Shown here: in pieces, positions 43,786-52,185 of the stretch
Layout: every line of letters starts with the position of its first letter
How positions within the stretch are numbered: position 1 is the stretch's first letter
DNA from: Nonomuraea sp. SYSU D8015
Lineage (GTDB): Bacteria > Actinomycetota > Actinomycetes > Streptosporangiales > Streptosporangiaceae
Assembly (NCBI RefSeq): GCF_008065375.1
Contig: NZ_VJYI01000002.1
Coordinates: forward strand, 1,116,001 to 1,180,000
Direction: 5' to 3'
Length of the DNA stretch: 64,000 bases
Notes under the pieces: generated by a model
Databases searched by the model: none
The model's input: only the letters and a program-made list of their open reading frames with translations
What the model was told of the DNA's origin: nothing
Made by a program: the position numbers and the translations under genes

Positions 43786-44115
43786 TTATCCGGCAGACGT
43801 TTTGCCTGACGCCGGTGTGGCCGCCGTTCTCCGGTAGCGGGCAGGGCTGATGCCGTACCTGGTCCTGAAGGCTCGGGAGAAATGTGACGGGTCCTTGAAC
43901 CCGACGCTTTGGGCGATCGCGGAGATGGTCGGTGCCTGGGGTTGGGGCTGAGCAGCAGGGCCCGCGCCCGGTCGAGTCGTCGGCCGTAGAGCCAGGCGCG
44001 CGGTGTGGTGTCCGCCTCGCGGAAGAGCAGGTGGAGATGGCGTAGGGAGAAGCCGAGGTCGTAGCTGCCAGGCGATGCTCAGGGCAGCAGCGGATAACCG
44101 GTGGGTGCGGTGCAT
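43786..44115 (-). pseudogene. Decayed AraC-family regulator
   Basis: The last 45 residues of one frame, TISAIAQSVGFKDPSHFSRA and FRTRYGISPARYRR, are the second helix-turn-helix of an AraC regulator. The first half of the same domain, YDLGFSLRHLHLLFREADTT and PRAWLYGRRLDRARALLLS, is found just upstream (43940-44060) in another frame. One missing base near 43930 separates them, and a second shift near 44065 cuts off the preceding helix. No N-terminal ligand domain is found. The remaining parts of 43544-44320 hold no recognisable gene, only the Hsp20 upstream region with a TCAACGTTGA palindrome at 44184. Confidence 0.7.
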
Positions 44116-44320
44116 GGGAGGGCCGTTCTGCCGCCGTCCTCGGACTGGCGCAGGTGCCGGTCAGGAGGTCGCCGCGGGCTTGGTCAACGTTGAAGCACTG
44201 TTAACCGGAGTGTCAGGAAACGCCGGTTCGCCGCGTTTGGGGGCAGACGCAAGGGTAGGGGCGCGATGAGCTGCATGAGCAGGGACGATCACGTTCCCGA
44301 AGTCACGGAGGTAAGAGGCG

Positions 44321-44782
44321 ATGGCACTGCCCATCAGGCGTAACAGAGCACCAGCGCAGTGGGGCGGCACCTGGCCGAGCCGGTCATGGGATCCCTTCAC
44401 CGAGTTCCAGCAGCTGTGGGATCAGATGGGTCGGCTGTTCGAGCAGAGCGCCGAAAGCGAGACCGCAACCGCCTGGCGTCCCCTCGCCGAGACGGAGGAG
44501 ACGGCCGACGCGTACGTCGTCCGCGCCGAGCTGCCCGGCATCAAGCGGGACGACATCCAGGTCGAGATCGACGGCAACGAGCTGTGCGTGTCGGGGGAGA
44601 TCCGCGAGGAGGAGAAGGGGAACAGGCTCCGGCGGCGTACCGGGAAGTTCGTCTACCGCACGATCCTGCCGAACGACGCCGACACGGACAAGATCAGCGG
44701 TGAGCTGGCCGACGGCGTGTTGACCGTGAGCGTGCCGAAGACCGAGCAGGGCCGTTCCCGCCGCATCCAGATCAAGGGCTGA
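44321..44782 (+). CDS. Hsp20 / alpha-crystallin small heat shock protein
   Basis: 153-residue cytoplasmic holdase chaperone. The alpha-crystallin domain spans about residues 57-145: ADAYVVRAELPGIKRDDIQV, NELCVSGEI, FVYRTILPNDADTDKISGEL and the hallmark ADGVLTVSVPK. The N-terminal arm (WDPFTEFQQLWDQMGRLF) is typical. The start has GGAGG about ten bases upstream. I see no HAIR or CIRCE element upstream, so its heat control is not explained. It leads a run of four plus-strand genes with short gaps. Confidence 0.92.
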   Translation: MALPIRRNRAPAQWGGTWPSRSWDPFTEFQQLWDQMGRLFEQSAESETATAWRPLAETEETADAYVVRAELPGIKRDDIQVEIDGNELCVSGEIREEEKGNRLRRRTGKFVYRTILPNDADTDKISGELADGVLTVSVPKTEQGRSRRIQIKG

Positions 44783-44809
44783 CCGACATCCGATCCGAGG
44801 GGGAGGCGC

Positions 44810-45391
44810 ATGGCCGGGACCCAGGCGTTCTGGATCGACGCCGGGCACGAGGGCACGCAGGAGCGCTACGGCGAGCAACTGCGCAGGTGGCGGCACGCGT
44901 TCGCGGCGAAGGACGGGGAGGCGGGCGCGGGTGGGATCACCCTGGATCCGCTGCACTTCGCCCTGGGCGCGTGGGAGGTGGCCACGCGCCCCATGGCCGA
45001 ATCGCCGTACGTGCGCTGCCACCCCCGCGTGCTCGACGCGACCTGCCATCGCCCGGAGGAGACGCGTGGCCCTCTGGCGGTGGTCGAGCTCGCGGTCCCG
45101 GCCCCGGTCCCGCTTCCCGCCGGCTGGTCGACCTGGCAACGGCAGGACGACGCCGAGCCGGCGTACGTGGCGCCGCCGTACGAGCGGCGGACCGCGCTGA
45201 CCACGCTGGAGCTGCGGGTGCCGCTGGCGGCCGACCGCCTCCCGACGCCCACCCGGGCCCGCGCCGACGGCCTGCCCAACCTGGACGACGCCCAGGCGTC
45301 GCTGGAGGCGCTGGTCAGCGAGCTGAACGACATCGTCACGCCCTTCCTGCGCGAGCTGGACGCCGTCGAGCCGGCCGCGAGCGCGAGGTGA
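44810..45391 (+). CDS. Hypothetical protein following Hsp20, 193 residues
   Basis: Not recognised. Soluble, Trp- and Pro-rich, starting MAGTQAFWIDAGHEGTQERY, with helix RYGEQLRRWRHAF and a C-terminal helix ASLEALVSELNDIVTPFLRE. Two Cys occur in YVRCHPRVLDATCHRPE, each next to a His, which could form a metal site. It starts 27 bases after hsp20 behind GAGGGGGAGG, so it is almost surely cotranscribed and may have a stress-related role. Confidence 0.7.
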   Translation: MAGTQAFWIDAGHEGTQERYGEQLRRWRHAFAAKDGEAGAGGITLDPLHFALGAWEVATRPMAESPYVRCHPRVLDATCHRPEETRGPLAVVELAVPAPVPLPAGWSTWQRQDDAEPAYVAPPYERRTALTTLELRVPLAADRLPTPTRARADGLPNLDDAQASLEALVSELNDIVTPFLRELDAVEPAASAR

Positions 45392-45397
45392 CCTCCG

Positions 45398-45748
45398 ATG
45401 AAAAGGCCGAACGACGATCGGGACGACGAGTTCTTCGCCCCCGTGCTCCGTGACCCGCCGCCCGCCGAGTCAGGGGAGATCAGCGACACCGGCGTGCCCG
45501 GCGTCGCCGGAGCGGGCAAGGGCAGGTGGGCGAAGTCGCCGCCGCCGTCCACCGCGCTCGGCGTGCGCCTGCTGGCCGTCGCGCTCGGGCTGCTCGCCGG
45601 GGTGGTCCTCGCCGTGCTGGCGGTGCTGGCCGGACGGCCGCTGCTGGCGGTCCCGCCCGCCCTCGTGGCGCTCGCGGCGGCGGCGTACCTGGTGGTGTTC
45701 GGGGTGCGGCGGGCCCGCTCGGACGGCGGCCCGCCGACCTTCGGATGA
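45398..45748 (+). CDS. Small two-span membrane protein
   Basis: 116 residues. An acidic Pro-rich cytoplasmic N-terminus (MKRPNDDRDDEFFAPVLRDP) is followed by two membrane spans, VRLLAVALGLLAGVVLAVL and VPPALVALAAAAYLVVFGV, separated by a short turn with GRP, and a short basic end. It starts six bases after the previous stop. No family recognised; its position suggests the same stress unit as hsp20. Confidence 0.65.
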   Translation: MKRPNDDRDDEFFAPVLRDPPPAESGEISDTGVPGVAGAGKGRWAKSPPPSTALGVRLLAVALGLLAGVVLAVLAVLAGRPLLAVPPALVALAAAAYLVVFGVRRARSDGGPPTFG

Positions 45749-45782
45749 GCACCGAGTCCTACGAATTCACGAAGGAGATCCC

Positions 45783-46061
45783 ATGAAGCACGATCCGCGA
45801 GGAGCCGCGCTGGCCCAGCTCGTCGACCGCGAATGCGTCCGAAGGCTGCTCACCTCTGAGCAGGCCGACGCCACGCTGGTCTTCGTCCGCGGCGAATGCC
45901 TGGTCGTCCCGGCCGCCGAAGTGGACGACGCCCACAAGGGGCTGGTCATCGCGCGCCGCGACGAGCTGACCGCCCAGCTCCCGGAGGGCGGCCTGACCGA
46001 CCAGCTCCTGGAGACCCTGGCACACCGGCTGGACAACGTCGTCCGGGACCTCGGCGCCTGA
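45783..46061 (+). CDS. Small hypothetical protein, 92 residues
   Basis: Soluble, helical, acidic protein, starting MKHDPRGAALAQLVDRECVR, with the pattern LTSEQADATLVFVRGECLVV. ATG at 45783 has AAGGAG eight bases upstream. The C-terminal helix GGLTDQLLETLAHRLDNVVR could mediate dimerisation. No family recognised. It ends 13 bases before the convergent DUF2267 gene. Confidence 0.65.
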   Translation: MKHDPRGAALAQLVDRECVRRLLTSEQADATLVFVRGECLVVPAAEVDDAHKGLVIARRDELTAQLPEGGLTDQLLETLAHRLDNVVRDLGA

Positions 46062-46074
46062 CGTCTGCGGGGAA

Positions 46075-46482
46075 TCACATGTGCCCGTGGCTGCCGGACG
46101 TCACGAGTTCGCGCACGTCCGACGGAAGGCTGTCACGGACCTTGTTCATGATGCCGCCCTGCGTCGCCTCGTCGGTGACCTCGAGCACCACCCGGGCCAG
46201 GTAGGTCGCCTGCCGCTCGTCGCAGCCGGCCTTGCTCGCGACCCGCTGCACGAACTCCTTGCGGCCGAAGTGCTCGCCCGTGCCGAAGCCGCCGAAGACC
46301 TCGGTGCGCCGCAGGTTCTCGCCGATCTCGTGAGGCAGCTGCGCGGCGAGGTTGTCGGCGAGCCCTTCGGGGATTCGTTCGCCGAGCGTCTCCAGGGCCG
46401 CCCTGCACGCCCGCTCGGCCTCGCCGAGGCCGGACAGCTGAGCGCGCGCCTGCACCTGTCCGATGAATTCCTCGTGTCGCAC
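46075..46482 (-). CDS. DUF2267 domain protein
   Basis: 135 residues covering one DUF2267 domain: HEEFIGQVQARAQLSGLGEA, then LETLGERIPEGLADNLAAQL, and a second half KEFVQRVASKAGCDERQATY and ARVVLEVTDEATQGG. The two halves look like a repeat of the same helical unit. GTG at 46482 has an excellent GGGAGGAA site. In other actinobacteria this family often sits with stress or Hsp20 genes, as here. Biochemical function unknown. Confidence 0.85.
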   Translation of the reverse strand: MRHEEFIGQVQARAQLSGLGEAERACRAALETLGERIPEGLADNLAAQLPHEIGENLRRTEVFGGFGTGEHFGRKEFVQRVASKAGCDERQATYLARVVLEVTDEATQGGIMNKVRDSLPSDVRELVTSGSHGHM

Positions 46483-46598
46483 GATTCCTCCCACACGGTC
46501 TGGTTCGCTCTGCACGTGGGGTTTCTGAGGCGGGGATCTACCGCGCGGTCCCGTCCAGGGCCCGCTACCCGGCGGGTCCAGAGGGAAACGACCGCCGG

Positions 46599-47213
46599 CT
46601 ACGAGCAGAGCGCGGCGTCGAGGGCGGCGTTGACGCGCTCGGCCGAGCCCGTACTGCCAGCCGGCCGGCAGGCCCGGGGCCTTGATCGTGTCCTCGCTTC
46701 CCGGCCAGTACGTCCCCCGCGGCCCGGCCCGCTTGATGACCCGCTCCGTGACGACCTCGCTCACCGGCCGCCCCATGATCTTCTGAATGATCAGCCCGGC
46801 ACGGTGTAGCCCGTGTTGCCGTACTGCCAGCCCTTGCCGGGCGCGAAGGCGGGCTTGTGCGCCAGACCCATGTCGAGCGTCTGCCTCGGCTCGATGTACG
46901 TGTGTTGGATCTCGAAGACCGGCTTGAGGTCCGCGGTGTAGTTCGGCAGCCCGCTGGTGTGCTGGAGCAGCTGCCGGGTGGTGATCTTCCGGCCGTGCGC
47001 CCGTCCACCGGCGCCTCCTCCTCGGTGCTCAGGTCGGCGACGCCGGCGGCGTAGTCGCGGACGCGGCCGTCGGGCTCCCGTGCCGAGGCCATGGCGGCGG
47101 GAACGCGCCGCCGCCGCCGAGCTTGTCCAGGCGTTCCTGAACGGTGTCGGCGTGCGCCGCCGTGGCGGGCAGGCCGGTCAGGGTGAGCGCGGCCTCCTGT
47201 GGTGCGGCAGGCG
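46599..47213 (-). pseudogene. Degraded serine hydrolase (D-Ala-D-Ala carboxypeptidase / beta-lactamase class C-like)
   Basis: Pieces in successive frames read, in order: a signal-peptide tail ending TGLPATAAHADT with QERLDKLGGG; YAAGVADLSTEEEAPVDGR; KITTRQLLQHTSGLPNYTAD; HKPAFAPGKGWQYGNTGYT; LIIQKIMGRPVSEVVTERVI; and the C-terminus ERVNAALDAALCS with stop at 46599. The segment between the second and third pieces, which should carry the SxxK nucleophile (FRIGSVTK), is deleted, and about half the usual 1.1-1.2 kb is gone. The N-terminus ends against the response regulator gene. Confidence 0.75.
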
Positions 47214-47873
47214 CTACTCGCGGCGGTCGCCGTTCTCCAGGTAGTGCAGGACGGCGGCGACGCGCCGGTCCACGCGGTCCGTCGGGGCCAGGTCGAGCTT
47301 GGCGAAGATGCTGCGGATGTGCTTGTGCACGGCGCCGTCGGTGACCACGAGCCGCTCGGCGATGGCGGCGTTGCCCAGGCCCTCGGCCATCAGCGCCAGC
47401 ACGTCGCGCTCACGGGGGCTGAGCCGCTCCAGCCGGTTGTCCGGCCGAGAGCGGACCAGGAGCTGCGCGACGACCTCGGGATCGATGGCCGTGCCGCCGT
47501 CCGCGACCCGCTGCAGCGCGCTCAGGAACTCCTGCACCCGCCCGACCCGCTCCTTGAGCAGGTAGCCGAGGCGGGCGCTGCCGTGGGCGAGCAGGTCGGT
47601 GGCGAATGCCTGCTCGACGTACGCCGACAGCACCAGCACGGCCAGCTCCGGCCGGCGGCGCCGGGCCTCGACGGCCGCGACGATGCCCTCGTCGGTGTGC
47701 GTGGGCGGCATCCGCACGTCCACGATGGCGACGTCCGGCTCGTGCTCGGCGACGGCGGCGAGGAAGCCGTCGGGGTCGCCGGCGGTGGCCACGACGTCGA
47801 GCGACTCGGCGCACAGCAGCAGCGCGAGTCCCTCGCGCAGGAGCGGGTCGTCCTCGGCGATCACGATCCGCAT
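47214..47873 (-). CDS. NarL/LuxR-type response regulator
   Basis: 219 residues. The receiver domain has the acidic pair EDD near the N-terminus, the phospho-acceptor Asp in PDVAIVDVRMPP, Ser in VLSAY and the Lys in YLLKERVG. The output domain is a LuxR helix-turn-helix, LSPRERDVLALMAEGLGNAA with GAVHKHIRSIFAKL. The ATG at 47873 lies inside the end of the kinase gene (13-base overlap). It would bind DNA as a phosphorylated dimer; the targets are unknown. Confidence 0.93.
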   Translation of the reverse strand: MRIVIAEDDPLLREGLALLLCAESLDVVATAGDPDGFLAAVAEHEPDVAIVDVRMPPTHTDEGIVAAVEARRRRPELAVLVLSAYVEQAFATDLLAHGSARLGYLLKERVGRVQEFLSALQRVADGGTAIDPEVVAQLLVRSRPDNRLERLSPRERDVLALMAEGLGNAAIAERLVVTDGAVHKHIRSIFAKLDLAPTDRVDRRVAAVLHYLENGDRRE

Positions 47874-49114
47874 GGCAGGCTCACGTGCAGGGTGGTCGGG
47901 CCACCGGTCGGGCTGGTCAGCATGAACGTCCCATCGTGTGCTTCGGTACGGCGGCGGATTCCGGCGAGCCCGGACCCGCCGCGCTCGCCCGCCCCGCCGT
48001 GGCCGTCGTCGATGATCTCCAGGTGCAGCCGGTCGTCGCGGCGGCGGACCGTGACCGTGGCCCGCCGGGCGCCGCTGTGCTTGGCGATGTTGGTGAGCGC
48101 CTCCGCCGCCACGAAGTAGGCCGTGGCCTCGACCGAGGCGGCGCACCTGCCGGGGAGGTCGGCGTCGATCGAGCAGGGGACCGGGCAGGTGGCGGCCAGC
48201 CCGGCCAGCGCGTCGGAGAGGCTCCGGTCGGCCAGGACCGGCGGCAGGATGCTGCGGACGACCCCGCGCAGCTCGGCGAGCGCCTGCTCGGCGGCGTCCT
48301 GGGCGCGTTCGAGCATGGCGTCGGCGGCTGAGGGGTCGCGGGCCAGCGCCCGGCGCGCCGCGCCCAGCAGGACGGTGACGCCGACCAGGCGGTTCTGGGT
48401 GCCGTCGTGCAGCGAGCGTTCGATCCGCCGCAGCTCGGCGGCGTGCGCGTCGAGCGCGGCCGCGCGGGTCGCGGTGAGCTCGGCGACCCGCAGCGCGAGG
48501 TCGGCGCTGGGGTCGGGGACCAGCAACCGCCGCCCCGGCCACGCCTGCAGCCGCGCCATTCCCGGCAGCACCGCCAGGGCGAGGACGATCCAGCCCACGC
48601 CCAGCAGGGCGATCCAGAGCGCGTCGCCGAGGCCGTCCACGTCCCACAGGCCGAGGCCCGCGCCGGCCGCCTCGTCCGGAGGGAGCAGGTGCCACCACAG
48701 CGGGAACGTGAGGTCGCGGACCGCGTTGAACGGCAGCGTCCACCCGATCAGGCCGACAGCCAGGCCCAGGGTCGGATGCACGAGCACCCAGCGCAGTTCC
48801 CGGCGGATGTCCGGATGCCGCAGGGCCTCCCGTACCCTGGCCGGCACCGGCTCCGGAGAGATGATCTCCTGGCCCCAGCGGGAGAGCCGGGCCCGTTCCC
48901 GGTCGGCGACGGCCCGCAGCCCGCGCAGCACGGCGGGAGCCGCCGGCACGCCCACCCCGATGACGCAGAGCGCCGCGGTGAACAGCAGCACGACCAGCGC
49001 CAACAGGGCGAGGGTCGCGGTGCCGACGCCGCCGATGAGGTGTTCGAGCGCGTCCAGGCAAGCTCGGGCGCGGGGGAGCGGCCGGTGAGCGGGCGCGGTG
49101 TCGCGGGTCGGCAT
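47861..49114 (-). CDS. Sensor histidine kinase, HisKA_3 type
   Basis: 417 residues. The N-terminal half has about four membrane spans (VGTATLALLALVVLLFTAAL, VLVHPTLGLAVGLIGW, LLGVGWIVLALAVLPG) with no large outer sensor domain. The dimerisation helix has the phospho-His in RIERSLHDGTQNRLVGV, followed by a HATPase_c domain with AEALTNIAKHSGARRATV and DDGHGGAGERGGSGLAGI. ATG at 49114 has AGGAGG upstream. It is coupled to the response regulator. The signal may be membrane stress, since the sensor part is buried. Confidence 0.92.
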   Translation of the reverse strand: MPTRDTAPAHRPLPRARACLDALEHLIGGVGTATLALLALVVLLFTAALCVIGVGVPAAPAVLRGLRAVADRERARLSRWGQEIISPEPVPARVREALRHPDIRRELRWVLVHPTLGLAVGLIGWTLPFNAVRDLTFPLWWHLLPPDEAAGAGLGLWDVDGLGDALWIALLGVGWIVLALAVLPGMARLQAWPGRRLLVPDPSADLALRVAELTATRAAALDAHAAELRRIERSLHDGTQNRLVGVTVLLGAARRALARDPSAADAMLERAQDAAEQALAELRGVVRSILPPVLADRSLSDALAGLAATCPVPCSIDADLPGRCAASVEATAYFVAAEALTNIAKHSGARRATVTVRRRDDRLHLEIIDDGHGGAGERGGSGLAGIRRRTEAHDGTFMLTSPTGGPTTLHVSLPCGS

Positions 49115-49178
49115 CCTCACCTCCTGCGCCCCGACGATAGGGCATATCCGGGGATGTCGTGAGATCGCAGGGCGAAGA

Positions 49179-49194
49179 GTACAGCCTGCTGTAC
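49179..49194. promoter_or_regulatory. Palindrome between kinase and small membrane protein genes
   Basis: GTACAG-CCTG-CTGTAC, perfect 6-base arms, in the 173-base gap between the divergent kinase and small protein genes. It could be the site of the response regulator (autoregulation), which is only a guess. Confidence 0.4.
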
Positions 49195-49287
49195 CTCGGC
49201 TGTCGCGTTGGCGGGATCGCCCGCCGGGCGGCGTGCTCCGTAGCGTTTTCGGCACCTGATCGAAGCACCGGACAAAGGAGCACACCC

Positions 49288-49470
49288 ATGTACCGTCCCG
49301 CACTGTGGCTGCTGCTGGTCCTCAGCGGTGTCGTCAACCTCGTGACCTCGCTGGCCGACCTCCACATCCTCATCAACATCGCTTCCGGCCTGGTCAGCCT
49401 GGGCAGCGCCGCCGCGCTGATCCGCCACCACTACCGTCACCGGCGCCCTACCGCCGGCCTGGGCTCTTGA
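49288..49470 (+). CDS. Small membrane protein, 60 residues
   Basis: Starts MYRPALWLLLVLSGVVNLVT and contains a second hydrophobic segment INIASGLVSLGSAAALI, ending in the basic tail RHHYRHRRPTAGLGS. ATG at 49288 has AAGGAG eight bases upstream. It is divergent from the two-component system and might be its target or sensor accessory. No family recognised. A CTGCC-C-GGCAG hairpin lies about 60 bases after the stop. Confidence 0.7.
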   Translation: MYRPALWLLLVLSGVVNLVTSLADLHILINIASGLVSLGSAAALIRHHYRHRRPTAGLGS

Positions 49471-49600
49471 CGTTCTGCGGTAGCCGCCGGACGGCCAGAG
49501 CGTTGTTGCGGAGCGTAAGCATTCCCTGCCCGGCAGGAGACTCTACGTGATGTGCTGGCTTGATTACGTTAAGTGACCAAGTCGGCGATTGCGAGGGAAG

Positions 49601-50986
49601 ATGCCCACGGAACCGCAGTTGAGCCTGGACACCCGGGCCGCACGCAACCTGGCCACGACCACCAAGACCCGTCCCCAGATGCAGGCCATCACGTCCCGCT
49701 GGCTCCTGCGCATGCTGCCGTGGGTCGACGTGCGCGGCGGGACCTACCGCGTCAACCGGCGGCTCACGCACCGGGTCGGGCGCGGCCGGGTCAGCATGGC
49801 CCAGCACGGGGCGGACGACGTGCGGATCATCCCCGACACGCTCACGGAGCTGCCCTTCCTGCGCGGCTTCGACGACCTCGACGTGCTGTCGGCCATCGCG
49901 GCGGCGTTCAGGCCGCGCGAGTTCCGGCCCGGCGACGTCATCGCCCGGGCCGGCACCCCGGTCTACGAGGTCTACGTCGTCGCCCACGGCCGGCTCGAAA
50001 AGTTGTCCACCGGAAAATATGGCGAGACGGACGCCCTCGGCGTCATCGCGGACGGTGACCAGTTCGGCGACGAGGCCATCGGCCAGGAGGACCCGCACTG
50101 GCCGTGCACGCTCAGGGCGACCACCGCAGGAACGATCATGGCGGCCCCATGGACAGAGCTCCAACGCGTCCTCGGCCAGTCCCCGGCCCTGCGGGAGCAC
50201 GTCCAGCACTATCTCGAAGGCACGCGCAAGCCGGTCAACCGCCGCGGCGAGGCGGCGGTCCACCTCGCCGCCGGCCACGTGGGCGAGCCCGACCTCCCGG
50301 GCACGTTCGTCGACTACGAACTCCATCCCCGCGAGTACGAGCTGAGCGTGTGCCAAACCATCCTGCGTGTCCACACCCGCGTGGCCGACCTCTACAACCA
50401 CCCGATGAACCAGCTGGAGGAGCAGCTGCGCCTGACCGTTCAGGAGGTCCGTGAGCGCCAGGAGTGGGAGCTGCTCAACAACCGCGAGTTCGGCCTGCTG
50501 CACAACGCCGACTACGGCCAGCGGATCTACACCTGGTCCGGGCCGCCGACCCCTGACGACCTGGACGACCTGATCAGCATGCGGCGCAAGACCCGCCTGC
50601 TGCTCGCCCACCCCAAGGCGATCGCCGCCTTCTTCAGGGAGTGCAACAAACGCGGGCTGGTCCCGGGCAGCACCGAGGTCAACGGGCACGAGATCCCCGC
50701 CTGGCGCGGGATCCCCATCTTCCCCTGCGGCAAGATCCCGATCAGCAAGGAGCAGACCACCTCGATCGTGGCCATGCGGACGGGCGAGGACGACCAGGGC
50801 GTCGTCGGCCTGCACCAGACCGGCATCCCCGAGGAGTACGAGCCCGGCCTCAACGTGCGCTTCATGGGCATCGACGCCAAGGCTGTGATGTCGTACCTGG
50901 TCAGCGCCTACTACTCGACGGCGATCCTGGTCCCCGACGCGATCGGGATCCTCGAGAACGTCGACATCGCAGCCGCGCGCTCCTGA
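49601..50986 (+). CDS. eshA: Family 2B encapsulin shell protein with cyclic-nucleotide-binding domain (EshA-like)
   Basis: 461 residues. Residues 1-80 form an N-arm; 84-195 form a CRP-like cyclic-nucleotide-binding domain ([40 protein letters not shown], phosphate cassette FGDEAIG ... TLRA); residues 230-461 form the HK97-like shell fold, with spine helix [20 protein letters not shown] and C-terminal [20 protein letters not shown]. Such proteins self-assemble into nanocompartments; family 2B shells carry the nucleotide domain as an insertion and package a terpene cyclase. S. griseus EshA is the known homologue. GAGGGAAG lies before the ATG. Cargo and methyltransferase genes follow after 29 bases. 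Whether the domain binds cAMP or another ligand is not visible. Confidence 0.92.
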   Translation: MPTEPQLSLDTRAARNLATTTKTRPQMQAITSRWLLRMLPWVDVRGGTYRVNRRLTHRVGRGRVSMAQHGADDVRIIPDTLTELPFLRGFDDLDVLSAIAAAFRPREFRPGDVIARAGTPVYEVYVVAHGRLEKLSTGKYGETDALGVIADGDQFGDEAIGQEDPHWPCTLRATTAGTIMAAPWTELQRVLGQSPALREHVQHYLEGTRKPVNRRGEAAVHLAAGHVGEPDLPGTFVDYELHPREYELSVCQTILRVHTRVADLYNHPMNQLEEQLRLTVQEVRERQEWELLNNREFGLLHNADYGQRIYTWSGPPTPDDLDDLISMRRKTRLLLAHPKAIAAFFRECNKRGLVPGSTEVNGHEIPAWRGIPIFPCGKIPISKEQTTSIVAMRTGEDDQGVVGLHQTGIPEEYEPGLNVRFMGIDAKAVMSYLVSAYYSTAILVPDAIGILENVDIAAARS

Positions 50987-51015
50987 CCGAGATCGACCCG
51001 AGGAGGAGTCGCGTC

Positions 51016-52185
51016 ATGCCCGCGTACGAGTCCCTGCCGCCCCTCCCCACCGGCCTGGGGACCTTCACGCTCAGTCTCCGGGCCGCCGGCCCGCGGCACG
51101 CTCCGCACTTCGAGGAGGGCGACGGGCACGAACCCGGCCTGCCACGGCCGTCCTCGTCGGCGCACGACCTCACCCCGCTGGCCTACCGCGAGCGTCAGTG
51201 GGGCGACGGGTCGTACCCGCCGCTCTACTGCCCCGAGACCGTCCGCGTCGACGACCACCTCGGCGAAGAGGTGGACCGGCGGCTGGCGGCGTGGGTCGAA
51301 GGGGTGGGCCTCCACGAGGGGCGGATGGAGGAGTTCCGCGAGACGGGCTTCGGGCGGCTGGCCATGCTCACCCACCCCGACAGCGACGACCCCGACCTGC
51401 TGCTGGTCGCCGCCCAGATGAACACCGCCTGGTGGGCGGCCGACGACTACTACGCCGACGAGAGCGACCTCGGCGCCACGCCGACCGAGCTGCCGCCAAG
51501 GCTCGCGCTGGTGATGTCGGCGATGGACCCGCCCCCGCCCGCGGGCGACTACACCCTCCAGCTGGAGGAGGCGATCCGGGCCGACCCCGTGCTGGTCGCG
51601 CTGCGCTCGGCCACCAGCCACACCAGCAGGCACGCCACCCCGTCCCAGGTGATGCGGGCCTGCAACACCACGTTCCAGATGTACGTGAGCTGGTGCGCCT
51701 ACGCCGCCTGGCGCTACCTGGAGACGCCGCCGCCGGTCTGGCGCTATCTGGCGGCCCGGCAGCACGACAGTTTCTACACCTCGATGACGCTCATCGACAT
51801 CGTCGGCGGCTACGAGCTGCCCGCCGATCTCTTCTACGACCGGCGCTTCCACACCGCGCTCATGCAGGCGGGCACTGCCAGCGTCATCGTCAACGACCTG
51901 CACTCGGTCGCCAGGGAGGCGGCCGACGAACTGCCCGACTCCAACGTGATCCTGCTCATCGCCGCCGAGGACGACTGCTCCATCCGCGAGGCGACCGAAC
52001 GCGCCGTGTCCCTCCACAACCACTTCGTCAGGGGATTCGAGGCCAGCCAGCGCATGCTGGCTGCGGTCCCGAGCCCCGAGCTGAAGCGGTTCCTGCGCGG
52101 CGCGCAGGCGTGGATGGCCGGATGCCTCGAATGGCATGGCAGCAGCAGCCGCTACCAGTCCCTGTCGAAAGGAACATCCCTGTGA
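51016..52185 (+). CDS. 2-methylisoborneol synthase-type terpene cyclase (encapsulin cargo)
   Basis: 389-residue class I terpene cyclase. It should ionise 2-methyl-GPP and cyclise it to 2-methylisoborneol. The Asp-rich metal motif is ADDYYADE (D143, D144), the second metal motif is NDLHSVARE (N293, S297, E301), the pyrophosphate sensor is about R248 and the C-terminal RY pair is R379-Y380. Residues 1-60 are Pro/Ser/Gly-rich and probably disordered (LPPLPTGLGTFTLSLR), as in cyclases targeted to encapsulin shells. ATG at 51016 has AGGAGGAG upstream. Its stop overlaps the methyltransferase start (GTGA). The product is predicted from family and operon order, not proven. Confidence 0.9.
   Translation: MPAYESLPPLPTGLGTFTLSLRAAGPRHAPHFEEGDGHEPGLPRPSSSAHDLTPLAYRERQWGDGSYPPLYCPETVRVDDHLGEEVDRRLAAWVEGVGLHEGRMEEFRETGFGRLAMLTHPDSDDPDLLLVAAQMNTAWWAADDYYADESDLGATPTELPPRLALVMSAMDPPPPAGDYTLQLEEAIRADPVLVALRSATSHTSRHATPSQVMRACNTTFQMYVSWCAYAAWRYLETPPPVWRYLAARQHDSFYTSMTLIDIVGGYELPADLFYDRRFHTALMQAGTASVIVNDLHSVAREAADELPDSNVILLIAAEDDCSIREATERAVSLHNHFVRGFEASQRMLAAVPSPELKRFLRGAQAWMAGCLEWHGSSSRYQSLSKGTSL

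Noticed and set aside
43537..43809. 90-residue plus-strand frame after the lipase-like gene
   Set aside because: No ribosome site, no domain, and it overlaps the end of the AraC remnant; judged noise.
44184..44193. TCAACGTTGA palindrome as a HAIR or CIRCE heat-shock element
   Set aside because: Sequence and arm spacing do not match either element; a 10-base palindrome may occur by chance.
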